This document shows positions 26,273-34,253 of a stretch of 64,000 bases of DNA, piece by piece. The position numbers were made by a program, and so were the translations under genes. The DNA comes from Chromohalobacter canadensis (lineage in GTDB: Bacteria > Pseudomonadota > Gammaproteobacteria > Pseudomonadales > Halomonadaceae). The stretch is taken from positions 124,001 through 188,000 of the forward strand of contig NZ_JAJQJH010000002.1 in NCBI RefSeq assembly GCF_029544075.1. The letters are read 5' to 3'. Numbering within the stretch: position 1 is the first letter of the stretch; each line of letters opens with the position of its first letter. The notes beneath the pieces were generated by a model that saw nothing but the letters and a program-made list of their open reading frames with translations, ran no database searches and was not told the DNA's origin.

Positions 26273-27265
26273 TTGGAACAACAGACTCTTTCCGCCCACG
26301 AGGCAGAAATCCTGGCCGAACGGGCTTGTCTCGCCGCGGGCGCCAATCACGCCACCGCGCGCTCCCTGGCCAAGGCAACAGTGTCGGCTGAGCTCTTCGG
26401 ACGCGCTGGCGTCGGCTTCCCGCATCTACTGGACTATCTTTCCAGTTTCCGCGCAGGGCGCATCAATGGCTATGCCGAGCCGCAACTCACCTCGCCTTTG
26501 CCGGCCATCATGCATTCGGACGCCGATGGCGGCATCGCGCAGCTCGGTTTCGATTCGGCAGCCTCAACGCTCGTCGAAAGAACCCGGGAGCTGGGCGTTA
26601 CGCTCTTCACCCAACGCAATAGCTATACGACCGGTGAGCTAGGCTATTACGTGCGCCGTCTGGCTCTGGAAGGGCTGATTGCCTTTGCCGTGTCCAACAG
26701 TCCTGCCGTGGTCGCGGGGGCCCCCGGTGGCCAGGGCGTTTTCGGTACCAATCCGATGGCGTTTGCCGCGCCCCTGGCCGATGCCATCGCGCCACTGGTC
26801 ATCGATCAGGCCTCCAGTGCTACGGCCTTCGTCAATCTTGCCAAGGCAGCAGAAGAAGGTCGCGAGATTCCCGCCGGCTGGGCCACCGACGAAACGGGCA
26901 GCATGACGACCGATGCCACCGCCGCCCTGCGCGGCACGCTTCTAGCGTTCGGCGGTACAAAAGGCGCCAACGTTGCATTGATGGTCGAGTGCCTCGCCGC
27001 CGGGGTATCTGGCGCCTCCTGGTCACTCGACATGCCGGACTTCCAAAAGGGAGAGCGCCTGATCGATGCCGGGATGACGATCATTGCCATCCAGCCCACG
27101 GCCATCGACGCAGACTTTGCCACGCGTTTGAGCCGACAGCTCGACCGAATCGCCGACCGCGGCACCTATGTACCCGGTCGCCGCCCGGTACAAAACGATG
27201 TGTCGGAAGCGGATCAGGTTACGATCGATACTGCCGTCCTCGAAGATATCCGCCGTTTCCTGTGA
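26273..27265 (+). CDS. Ldh2/MDH2-family reductase, probable delta1-pyrroline-2-carboxylate reductase
   Basis: This protein of about 330 residues belongs to the malate/L-lactate dehydrogenase (Ldh2) family: AELFGRAGVGFPHLLDYL, ITFALSNSP-like IAFAVSNSPAVVAGAPGG, VFGTNPMAFAAP, and LLAFGGTKGANVALMVECLA. In hydroxyproline and D-proline clusters such proteins reduce delta1-pyrroline-2-carboxylate to L-proline. I chose the TTG at 26273 because GAGGAG is 10 bases upstream and it lies beyond the hairpin; ATG 26255 and TTG 26243 are in frame but lack a site. It is followed by a proline-racemase-family gene, as in trans-3-hydroxyproline dehydratase operons. Confidence 0.83.
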   Translation: MEQQTLSAHEAEILAERACLAAGANHATARSLAKATVSAELFGRAGVGFPHLLDYLSSFRAGRINGYAEPQLTSPLPAIMHSDADGGIAQLGFDSAASTLVERTRELGVTLFTQRNSYTTGELGYYVRRLALEGLIAFAVSNSPAVVAGAPGGQGVFGTNPMAFAAPLADAIAPLVIDQASSATAFVNLAKAAEEGREIPAGWATDETGSMTTDATAALRGTLLAFGGTKGANVALMVECLAAGVSGASWSLDMPDFQKGERLIDAGMTIIAIQPTAIDADFATRLSRQLDRIADRGTYVPGRRPVQNDVSEADQVTIDTAVLEDIRRFL

Positions 27266-27285
27266 GCGGCGGATAGGAGATATAC

Positions 27286-28323
27286 ATGAGAACTTCAAAA
27301 ACTATTCACGTTGTTTCATGCCATGCCGAAGGCGAAGTGGGCGATGTCATTGTCGGGGGCGTTGCACCTCCGCCAGGTGACACTCTCTGGGAACAACGCA
27401 ATTGGATCGACAAAGATCAGACACTACGCAACTTCGTCCTCAACGAACCGCGCGGTGGAGTCTTCCGTCACGTTAACCTCCTGGTCCCGCCAAAGCATCC
27501 TGAAGCCCAGATGGGCTGGATCATCATGGAGCCGGAGGATACTCCGCCCATGTCGGGCTCTAACTCCATCTGCGTATCCACAGTGTTGTTGGATAGTGGC
27601 ATCATCCCGATGCAAGAGCCGGTGACCGAAATGGTTCTCGAGGCCCCAGGCGGACTGGTCAGGGTGACGGCAGAGTGTCATGCCGGCAAGGCCCAGCGGA
27701 TCACCGTGGAGAATGTTCCCTCCTTCGCCTGCGCGCTGGACCAGACACTTCACGTGCCAGGCATCGGGGAGATTCGAGTCGATACCGCTTACGGTGGTGA
27801 TAGCTTCGTTGTCGTGGATGCTGACGAGCTCGGGCTCAGCCTTGAAGAACACGAAGCTCATCACCTTGCGAAGCTTGGCGTGCGCATCACAAATGCTGCC
27901 AATGAGCAGCTGACGTTCCATCATCCAGACAACCCGGAGTGGACGCATTTTTCTTTCTGCCTGTTCGCAGGCCCCGTGGGGCGTGAGGGAAACCGCCTCT
28001 CGGCCCGCTCAGCGGTATCGATCCAGCCAGGAAAGATTGACCGCTCCCCCACTGGCACGGCGGTATCCGCCCGTATGGCCCTACTGCATGCTCGGGACGA
28101 GATGGCCGTGGGAGATTATTTCACCGGCAGATCGATCATCGGGTCGGAGTTTCAGGGCCGTCTCAAAGGCGAAACGACAGTCGGAGGTCAACAGGCCATC
28201 GTCCCGGAAATTTCGGGCCGGGGCTGGATCACGGGTATTCATCAGCACATGCTGGATCCCGAAGATCCTTGGCCTGAAGGCTATCGCCTGACCGACACCT
28301 GGCCATCGTTCAAGGATGAGTAG
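27286..28323 (+). CDS. Proline-racemase-family protein with Ser90/Thr256 active site
   Basis: This 345-residue protein has the two-lobed proline racemase fold. The usual catalytic pair is Cys/Cys in racemase and 4-hydroxyproline epimerase, and Cys/Thr in trans-3-hydroxyproline dehydratase. Here the first site reads MSGSN (Ser90) and the second [11 protein letters not shown] (Thr256), so both cysteines are missing. The rest of the core is intact. It follows an Ldh2-type pyrroline carboxylate reductase by 20 bases with a GGAG ribosome site, which suggests a dehydratase-like or epimerase-like step on a hydroxylated imino acid. I cannot name the substrate from sequence. A terminator follows. Confidence 0.85.
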   Translation: MRTSKTIHVVSCHAEGEVGDVIVGGVAPPPGDTLWEQRNWIDKDQTLRNFVLNEPRGGVFRHVNLLVPPKHPEAQMGWIIMEPEDTPPMSGSNSICVSTVLLDSGIIPMQEPVTEMVLEAPGGLVRVTAECHAGKAQRITVENVPSFACALDQTLHVPGIGEIRVDTAYGGDSFVVVDADELGLSLEEHEAHHLAKLGVRITNAANEQLTFHHPDNPEWTHFSFCLFAGPVGREGNRLSARSAVSIQPGKIDRSPTGTAVSARMALLHARDEMAVGDYFTGRSIIGSEFQGRLKGETTVGGQQAIVPEISGRGWITGIHQHMLDPEDPWPEGYRLTDTWPSFKDE

Positions 28324-28357
28324 CACGTCTCGATGCCAAGGCGCTGGCTCCCCACGA

Positions 28358-28390
28358 AAAGCTGCCCCCGAGGGGGGCAGCTTTCTTTTT
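28358..28390. terminator. Strong rho-independent terminator
   Basis: A 12-bp GC-rich stem (28358-28369 and 28373-28384) with a 3-base loop is followed by CTTTTTT. It ends the plus-strand operon, and its A-rich left side may serve the convergent TRAP operon. Confidence 0.88.
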
Positions 28391-28412
28391 TCACTTTCCC
28401 ACAATGCTTGTA

Positions 28413-29711
28413 CTAGCCGACATAGCCGAGCAGCCGAGGCAGGAAAAGTGACAACGACGGCCAGTAGGTCGTGATCAGCATCACCGGCAACGCGGCAAGC
28501 AGCATAAAGCTGAAAGCGGGCCGAATCACCTGAGACATGCCGACCTGTCCTATCCGACAACTCATGAACAGGATTGGCGCCATGGGCGGGCTGTTGCAAC
28601 CGATGACGACACTGGTGCCCACGATGGCGGCAAAGTGAACCGGGTGGATGCCAATACTCTCCATGACCGGCAACAGCAGTGGGCTGAGAATGGCCACGAC
28701 ACTCACATCATCCATGATCATTCCCATCAGGATCAGAAAGAGATTGACCATCAGCAGAATCAGTAACTTATTCTGGAAGAGGTCCAACAAGAGATCGGTC
28801 AATTGCTGTGGCACTCTTTCGAAGGTAAAGATACGACTCGCGACAAAGGAAAAGAGCAGGATGATCATGATGACGCCTGTCGTCGTGGCCGCTTGAATGA
28901 AACAACGTGCCAGCGCCTTCATGTCGAGGTCACGGTAAACGAACAGTCCGACGGGAATGGCATAGACGACCGCAATAGCTGCCGCCTCGGTGGGAGTGAA
29001 GATGCCGCCGTAGATACCGCCCAGGATAATGACCGGAAGCATCAACGCGGGCAAGGCTTTCCACCCCGTACTACCGATGTCCCGGAACCGGTTGCTCAGC
29101 GTGATCACTTCGGGATTATAAGCAGGGTTTTTGCGCATCTTGATGGCGTTGATGACGCACAAGAAAATGATCAACAGGATACCCGGGCCGATGGTTGCCA
29201 AAAACACGGCAGCGACAGATTGTCGGGTCACCACGGCATAAAGAATCATGGTGATGCTGGGCGGAATCAATAACCCGAGTAGTGAAGAGATCCCGACCAA
29301 GGCGGTGGAGTAAGGACGGCTATAACCGTGTTTCTCCATCGGACCGATCATGATGGTGCCGATAGAGGCCACGGCGGCAGAGGCAGTGCCCGAAATAGCA
29401 CCAAAGACGCCGCAGGCCATCACCATGGAGGTTCCCATTCCACTGCGGGACGAGCCCACGACAGCCTCGACAAAACGCAACAACCTGGCTGCGATCCCCC
29501 CTGACTGCATCAAATAGCCGGTCATGACAAATAGCGGTAGCGCCAGAAGTATAATGGAATTGATGGACCAAAACCCTGTTGTCATTAATGACGAGATATC
29601 GACATCATAAGCGAGCGAGAGCACGAGCGTCATGGCGGCAAACGAGAACACAACCGGCACGCCTATGATCATCAAAATTACGACTGCACCTATAGCTAAT
29701 AAGGCACCCAT
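28413..29711 (-). CDS. dctM: TRAP transporter large permease
   Basis: This 432-residue inner-membrane protein has about 12 helices and the DctM signatures VMACGVFGAISGTASAAVASIGTIMIGPM, GLLIPPSITMILYAVVTRQS and GIFTPTEAAAIAVVYA. It pairs with the small permease and periplasmic binding protein to import an organic acid or imino acid by Na+ gradient. A TTGTTGTT (29724-29731, AACAACAA on the gene strand) sits just before its ribosome site. It is the last gene of the dctP-dctQ-dctM unit. Confidence 0.92.
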   Translation of the reverse strand: MGALLAIGAVVILMIIGVPVVFSFAAMTLVLSLAYDVDISSLMTTGFWSINSIILLALPLFVMTGYLMQSGGIAARLLRFVEAVVGSSRSGMGTSMVMACGVFGAISGTASAAVASIGTIMIGPMEKHGYSRPYSTALVGISSLLGLLIPPSITMILYAVVTRQSVAAVFLATIGPGILLIIFLCVINAIKMRKNPAYNPEVITLSNRFRDIGSTGWKALPALMLPVIILGGIYGGIFTPTEAAAIAVVYAIPVGLFVYRDLDMKALARCFIQAATTTGVIMIILLFSFVASRIFTFERVPQQLTDLLLDLFQNKLLILLMVNLFLILMGMIMDDVSVVAILSPLLLPVMESIGIHPVHFAAIVGTSVVIGCNSPPMAPILFMSCRIGQVGMSQVIRPAFSFMLLAALPVMLITTYWPSLSLFLPRLLGYVG

Positions 29712-29784
29712 ATATTTCTCCGGTTGTTGTTAAAAGGTCTCATGGCGTCAGGCCTTTCTTGAACCATCTCTTTTCATTTACATA

Positions 29785-30288
29785 TCACTTGTTCATGAGT
29801 TTCCCAACATCCTTGATTAAGTCTCTTACCGCATAGACCAGCAGCAGAACACTCGCCACAAACAGGCTACCCTGGGAAAGATATTGTGGAATGCCGAACA
29901 CTGGCGTCACCTGGCCTTTGTCAAAACCCCAAGAAAAAAGGCTGTAGCTCCAGGTCACAAAAAAGGTTGCCATCACGACCGAGAGCACGGTGGCGAGCAG
30001 CCTTATCATGTCTTGCCAAGTCTCATGATGCACAAAGGCCTGAATAAAGTCGGCACTGAGATGGGATCTTTCCCGCGATGCCAAGGCAGCTCCGAGCATA
30101 TACAGCCATATGGCGGCCATCAGAACCAGCTCTTCCAGACCAAAGACGGGCACATCGAGAAGAGTCCTTGAAGCAATTCCTGCCACCATGGCGAAGGACA
30201 CGAAGATGCCTAGTATCGTCACGGCGACTTTGATAAGAGATGTGATCTTATCATCGAGAGTGACAAGGAGATTCATAAAGGTTTTCAT
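29785..30288 (-). CDS. dctQ: TRAP transporter small permease
   Basis: This 167-residue protein has four membrane segments and the DctQ signature GLEELVLMAAIWLYMLGAALASRERSHLSADFI. It sits between the binding protein and the large permease genes, as usual, with gaps of 70 and 73 bases. The ribosome site is weak (GGGGC). It is required with DctM for transport. Confidence 0.9.
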   Translation of the reverse strand: MKTFMNLLVTLDDKITSLIKVAVTILGIFVSFAMVAGIASRTLLDVPVFGLEELVLMAAIWLYMLGAALASRERSHLSADFIQAFVHHETWQDMIRLLATVLSVVMATFFVTWSYSLFSWGFDKGQVTPVFGIPQYLSQGSLFVASVLLLVYAVRDLIKDVGKLMNK

Positions 30289-30358
30289 GATATTGCCCCA
30301 ATAGGCAGTGAGCGGAGTGGCCCGCTAAAGCGGCCACTCCATATCACCTGTCAAGACA

Positions 30359-31387
30359 TTATTGTGGCTTGGAGGCATTCTCACGAACAGATTTCATGAT
30401 GTCCTCGCCCAAGGATTCCTCTGCCTCGACCCACACTGATTTACGGACTCGTTCAATCCATGCTTTCATTTCGGCATCGGACGGCTCAATGTATTCCATG
30501 CCATCTTCCTGGGCCTTCTTGATCCACTTTTCATCTTCGGCCTGGGCATTCTCGAACTGCTCGTTAACTACGACTTCCACGGCATCAGAGATTATTTTCC
30601 GATCTTCTTCATCCAGAGCCTTCCATGCCCCTTGATTCATCAAGAAAGTATAGAAAGAGAAGTTGTGCTTGGAATGCACAAAATAGTCGAGCAACTCGTT
30701 AAAATAAGTGTAGTCCCAGTAGATCACATTACTAGAGTCACCATCGACGACGCCCGTCTGGATTGAGGTGTAAACTTCGGACCAGTCAATAGGAACAGCC
30801 TGAAAGCCCATGGCTTGAATCGTTTGAGGCAACGGAAAGATAGGTTGCGAGCGAAGCTTTATTCCTTGCGCGTCTTCATAGTTAGTCGCATAGGTATCCG
30901 CTGTCGCTATACCACCAAAGCCTTCCGGAAAAGGCCCTAGGTACTTCAGCCCGATATCCGACAAGATGGGATCAATGACTTCCGTAATCCAGCCATCCTG
31001 GCCATAGGTTTCAAGTGCATCATCCCATCCTAACGTCAAATACGGTAACGTCAGCACGCCAAGCCTTTCATCGTAAGATGTTTGGGGCCAGCCCAGGAAG
31101 AGGTCGATATTGCCGCGGACCAACTGGTCGAAAAGCTCCTGAGGCCCCCCGATCTCATCCTGATAAAAAACATTCATGGAAATTCTGCCATCGGATTCCT
31201 CTTCCACGATATCCGATATTCGCTTTACTGCCTGGCCTTGTGGCGATTCTCGGTCACCCGACTCCGTCGCTATCGTAAAATCTAACTCTTTCTCACTTGC
31301 CCAAGTGGAAGCCGAGAAACCAGCAGCGGCGATAAGTGATACTGCCACTAAGGTTGAGTTAACCGTCATTGCATTTTTCAGTGTCAT
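30359..31387 (-). CDS. dctP: TRAP transporter periplasmic solute-binding protein
   Basis: This 342-residue DctP-type protein begins MTLKNAMTVNSTLVAVSLIAAAGFSASTWA with a signal peptide and cleavage near Ala30. The substrate-anchor region GIKLRSQPIFPLPQTIQAMGFQAVPIDWSEVYTSIQTGVVDG includes the conserved Arg that binds a carboxylate. I chose the start at 31387, where GGAGAGG precedes the ATG. It heads the minus-strand TRAP operon and diverges from the DHDPS-like gene. The nearby genes suggest a hydroxylated or N-methylated proline, but a carboxylate ligand is all the sequence itself supports. Confidence 0.9.
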   Translation of the reverse strand: MTLKNAMTVNSTLVAVSLIAAAGFSASTWASEKELDFTIATESGDRESPQGQAVKRISDIVEEESDGRISMNVFYQDEIGGPQELFDQLVRGNIDLFLGWPQTSYDERLGVLTLPYLTLGWDDALETYGQDGWITEVIDPILSDIGLKYLGPFPEGFGGIATADTYATNYEDAQGIKLRSQPIFPLPQTIQAMGFQAVPIDWSEVYTSIQTGVVDGDSSNVIYWDYTYFNELLDYFVHSKHNFSFYTFLMNQGAWKALDEEDRKIISDAVEVVVNEQFENAQAEDEKWIKKAQEDGMEYIEPSDAEMKAWIERVRKSVWVEAEESLGEDIMKSVRENASKPQ

Positions 31388-31982
31388 AACACCTCTCCAG
31401 GCGAGCTTTTGTAATTGGACTCGTACCTTTTCGCATGGCTGCATGCCAAGCATTCTTTCAACCTATTACTACGGGGTGAGTAATGAAAACGACTTTTCTT
31501 CAGTACAAAGCAAAACCTGAGGTTATGATAGACACACACACAGCACTACTAATAGGCATTACCGAAGCTGTCGACCGGTACCGGCTAGCCAATTGAGGCG
31601 GTCAGCACCATCCCGCTTCAGCTAGGGCTGCAGGTTCGTAGGGGGGAAGGCACACAGAAGAAGCTATCACTCAATTATGCATCTCGATTTCGTTAGAGGG
31701 CAAACAATTTAATTCAATCTATCGTCAATACAGGATACTGACATCTAATAGTTCGTTGCTAAAAGTCAAGAGTAACAACGCATTGCCAATATTCTTATGG
31801 GCGACAACACCAACCGATCACAATGTACAAAAGTCACCTGAACATCAAGGGCAGAAATCAATAACCTGTGGTAATTGAAAATTACCAAAAAAGGTTTCTT
31901 TCTTGCGTTACGCCCGCATGCTTATTCTGTAGACATGGCCATTCGGCCATCCTCACATCACTTACAAACAAAAGGGAATAAT
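31388..31982. other. Long divergent regulatory region between dctP and the DHDPS-like gene
   Basis: These 595 bases are clearly AT-richer than the flanks and hold no gene I can support. They should contain the promoters of both units. The clearest signal is the 17-base dyad at 31870-31886. A short CA repeat at about 31531-31540 has no evident meaning. Confidence 0.55.
31870..31886. promoter_or_regulatory. 17-base dyad, candidate LysR operator
   Basis: GGTAATT and AATTACC flank a GAA centre, and the site contains a T-N11-A arrangement as expected for LysR-type regulators. It lies 97 bases upstream of the DHDPS-like gene. The LysR gene at the end of that operon is the natural candidate regulator. 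Confidence 0.55.
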
Positions 31983-32873
31983 ATGAATTTTGATGGTATC
32001 TGGACGCCTGTCGTCACTCCCTACGCCCAAGATGGGTCTGTTGACCTTACCGTTCTAGGCAACGTCGTCGACACATTAATTGACCAAAAGGTGAGCGGTT
32101 TGATCATCGGCGGTACGACTGCCGAATATTATGCCTTGAGCAAAGATGAGCGAAAGAAAGCGCTTGCCTTTGTCTCCGAACACGTCAATGGCCGTGCGCC
32201 CATCATGGCGGGTATCAACGCCACGACGACCGAGGAATGCCTGGAACTGGGCCGCTATGCAAAATCCGTCAACTATAATGCGATTTTGGTACCGGCTCCC
32301 TATTACTGCCAGCCGACTCAGGACGAATTGCTGGAGCATATTCGCTGTATTGACGACGCCCTCGATATGCCAGTCATGCTCTACAACTTTCCCGATCGCA
32401 CTGGTGTGCCGATGAGCCTTGAGCTCATTCAGGCGCTTCGCGACCGTCCCAATATTCAGGCAATCAAGGAAAGCACAGGCTCTATAGAGCGGATGCATGC
32501 CCTCGCCAATGACTTTAAAGATCAGATCCAGCTAAGTTGCGGCATGGACGACCAGGTGCTGGAGTTCTTCACTTGGGGTGCCCGCAGTTGGGTTGGCGGG
32601 GCGTCCAATTTCCTGGCACCAGAGCACGTTGCCCTCTATCAGGCATGTGTGGTTGAACAAGATTTCGTTGCGGGCCGTGAACTGGCTTCTCGCCTATTGC
32701 CGGTACTCAACCTCCTCGAACAGGGCGGCAAGTTCTGCCAGTACATCAAGTATGGCTGCGAACTGGCGGGTCTACCGGTTGGACCAGCGCGGCGTCCCTT
32801 GCTTCCTCTCAACGATGAAGAAAAGGCCAATTTTAAAAGTGCATACGATGCACTTGTCGCTCAACGCGGCTGA
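31983..32873 (+). CDS. DHDPS-family lyase/deaminase
   Basis: This 296-residue protein is a class I aldolase of the dihydrodipicolinate synthase family. Schiff-base Lys162 (IKEST), Tyr134 (YNFPDRTG) and the entry motif GGTTAEYYAL are visible. Members cleave or dehydrate keto-acids. In 4-hydroxyproline degradation a family member deaminates delta1-pyrroline-4-hydroxy-2-carboxylate to 2-oxoglutarate semialdehyde, which would fit the downstream oxidase and aldehyde dehydrogenase. The ATG at 31983 has AAAGGGAA upstream. The role is inferred from the operon. A true lysine-biosynthesis DapA is unlikely here. Confidence 0.85.
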   Translation: MNFDGIWTPVVTPYAQDGSVDLTVLGNVVDTLIDQKVSGLIIGGTTAEYYALSKDERKKALAFVSEHVNGRAPIMAGINATTTEECLELGRYAKSVNYNAILVPAPYYCQPTQDELLEHIRCIDDALDMPVMLYNFPDRTGVPMSLELIQALRDRPNIQAIKESTGSIERMHALANDFKDQIQLSCGMDDQVLEFFTWGARSWVGGASNFLAPEHVALYQACVVEQDFVAGRELASRLLPVLNLLEQGGKFCQYIKYGCELAGLPVGPARRPLLPLNDEEKANFKSAYDALVAQRG

Positions 32874-32898
32874 GCGATTGTTGGTGGAGGCCTTCGAT

Positions 32899-34227
32899 AT
32901 GCAACTCCAATGCAATCTACTTCCCCAAAATGATGGCCGCTGTGGCTGGTATGACACACTTCCCCAACCACCAGCAGCAACGCCGCTTAGGGGTAAGGCC
33001 GAGGCCGACTGGGTTGTGTTGGGTGCAGGGCTAGCTGGCCTCGCTGCCGCGCGTAGATTGGCCGAACTACAGCCTCGGAAGCGGATTGCTCTGATTGATG
33101 CACGCCGTGTCGGCTTCGGAGCAGCTGGGCGCAACTCCGGTTTCATGATCGATTTACCGCATGATCTGGCGTCACACAGCTATACCGGTGCCCGGGAGAC
33201 GGATCTCCGTCAGATCCGTCTCAACCGTGGTGCGATCGTTTACATGCGTGACATCGTGCAGCGCTGCGGCATTCAATGCGACTGGCAGGAAAAAGGCAAA
33301 CTCCACGGCGCTGTCGAGCCTCATGGTATCCGCGCGCTAACGTCGTTCGCCAAGGGACTGAGTGCACTGGACGAGCCTTATCACGAGCTGGATCGCCAAG
33401 CGATGAAGCGCATAACCGGCACAGACTTCTATAGTGCCGGTTTACGCACTCCTGGGGCAGTTTTGGTGCAACCAGCCGCACTGTGCCGCGGCCTGGGCGC
33501 TACGCTCCCGGCAAATGTCCAACTCTACGAGGATAGCCCTGTACGCGACATTACCATCGGCGCCCCTCATACCCTGATCACCGATCAGGGACAATTGAAG
33601 GCCACAAAGATGATACTGGCCAACAACGCCTATGCCGCTCAATTTAGCCAACTTGGCCTCAAGGGACGAATACTCCCTGTCTATACCTACGGAAGCCTGA
33701 CCAGGCCTTTGACCCCCCATGAGCAAGACGCGCTGGGGGGGGAGGAAAGCTGGGGCCTGATACCTTCAGACCCGATGGGAACCACGGTAAGACGACTGTC
33801 CAATGGGCGCATCTGTATACGCAACTCCTTTACATACAACCCGAGCGTCAGTGCCAGTGCAAACCGACTCCAACGTGTACGTACCTCTCATTGTCGCTCA
33901 TTCGAAAAACGTTTCCCCATGCTGCCAAAGGTCGACATGGAGTACACCTGGGGAGGCGCTTTATGCGTTTCCCGCAATGGGGGGACGCCTTTTGGTGAAA
34001 TCAAACCGGGGGTTTTCAGCGCCGTTTGCCAGAATGGACTCGGCCTGACCCGCGGGACGATTACCGGAAAACTGATTGCCGAGTATGCACTCGGTGTCGA
34101 AAGCGAACTGCTCAATGACATGCTGCAACAGCCAAAGCCCATCGCTAACCCGCCCGAGCCTCTGCTCGGCCTGGGAGTGCGTTCGACGCTGGCCTGGAAG
34201 GAATGGCAAGCCGGTATTGAGCTCTAG
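32899..34227 (+). CDS. FAD-dependent amino-acid/amine oxidoreductase (DadA/PuuB type)
   Basis: This 442-residue DAO-fold protein has the FAD site VVLGAGLAGLAAARRLAE near residue 45 and the substrate-domain and C-terminal FAD segments MEYTWGGALCVSRNGGTPFG and NGLGLTRGTITGKLIAEYALG. It resembles PuuB/OrdL oxidoreductases that act on amines and also D-amino acid dehydrogenases. Its position between a DHDPS-like deaminase and an aldehyde dehydrogenase suggests a D-hydroxyproline oxidase-like step to pyrroline-hydroxycarboxylate. GGAGG precedes the ATG. The gene is 25 bases after the DHDPS-like gene. Amine versus imino acid as the substrate cannot be decided. Confidence 0.82.
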   Translation: MQLQCNLLPQNDGRCGWYDTLPQPPAATPLRGKAEADWVVLGAGLAGLAAARRLAELQPRKRIALIDARRVGFGAAGRNSGFMIDLPHDLASHSYTGARETDLRQIRLNRGAIVYMRDIVQRCGIQCDWQEKGKLHGAVEPHGIRALTSFAKGLSALDEPYHELDRQAMKRITGTDFYSAGLRTPGAVLVQPAALCRGLGATLPANVQLYEDSPVRDITIGAPHTLITDQGQLKATKMILANNAYAAQFSQLGLKGRILPVYTYGSLTRPLTPHEQDALGGEESWGLIPSDPMGTTVRRLSNGRICIRNSFTYNPSVSASANRLQRVRTSHCRSFEKRFPMLPKVDMEYTWGGALCVSRNGGTPFGEIKPGVFSAVCQNGLGLTRGTITGKLIAEYALGVESELLNDMLQQPKPIANPPEPLLGLGVRSTLAWKEWQAGIEL

Positions 34228-34253
34228 TCAATGCATTAAACAGGAGAACAACA

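Noticed and set aside
31525-31545. CA-dinucleotide run in the dctP upstream region
   Set aside because: Only about five units, with no dyad or known function.
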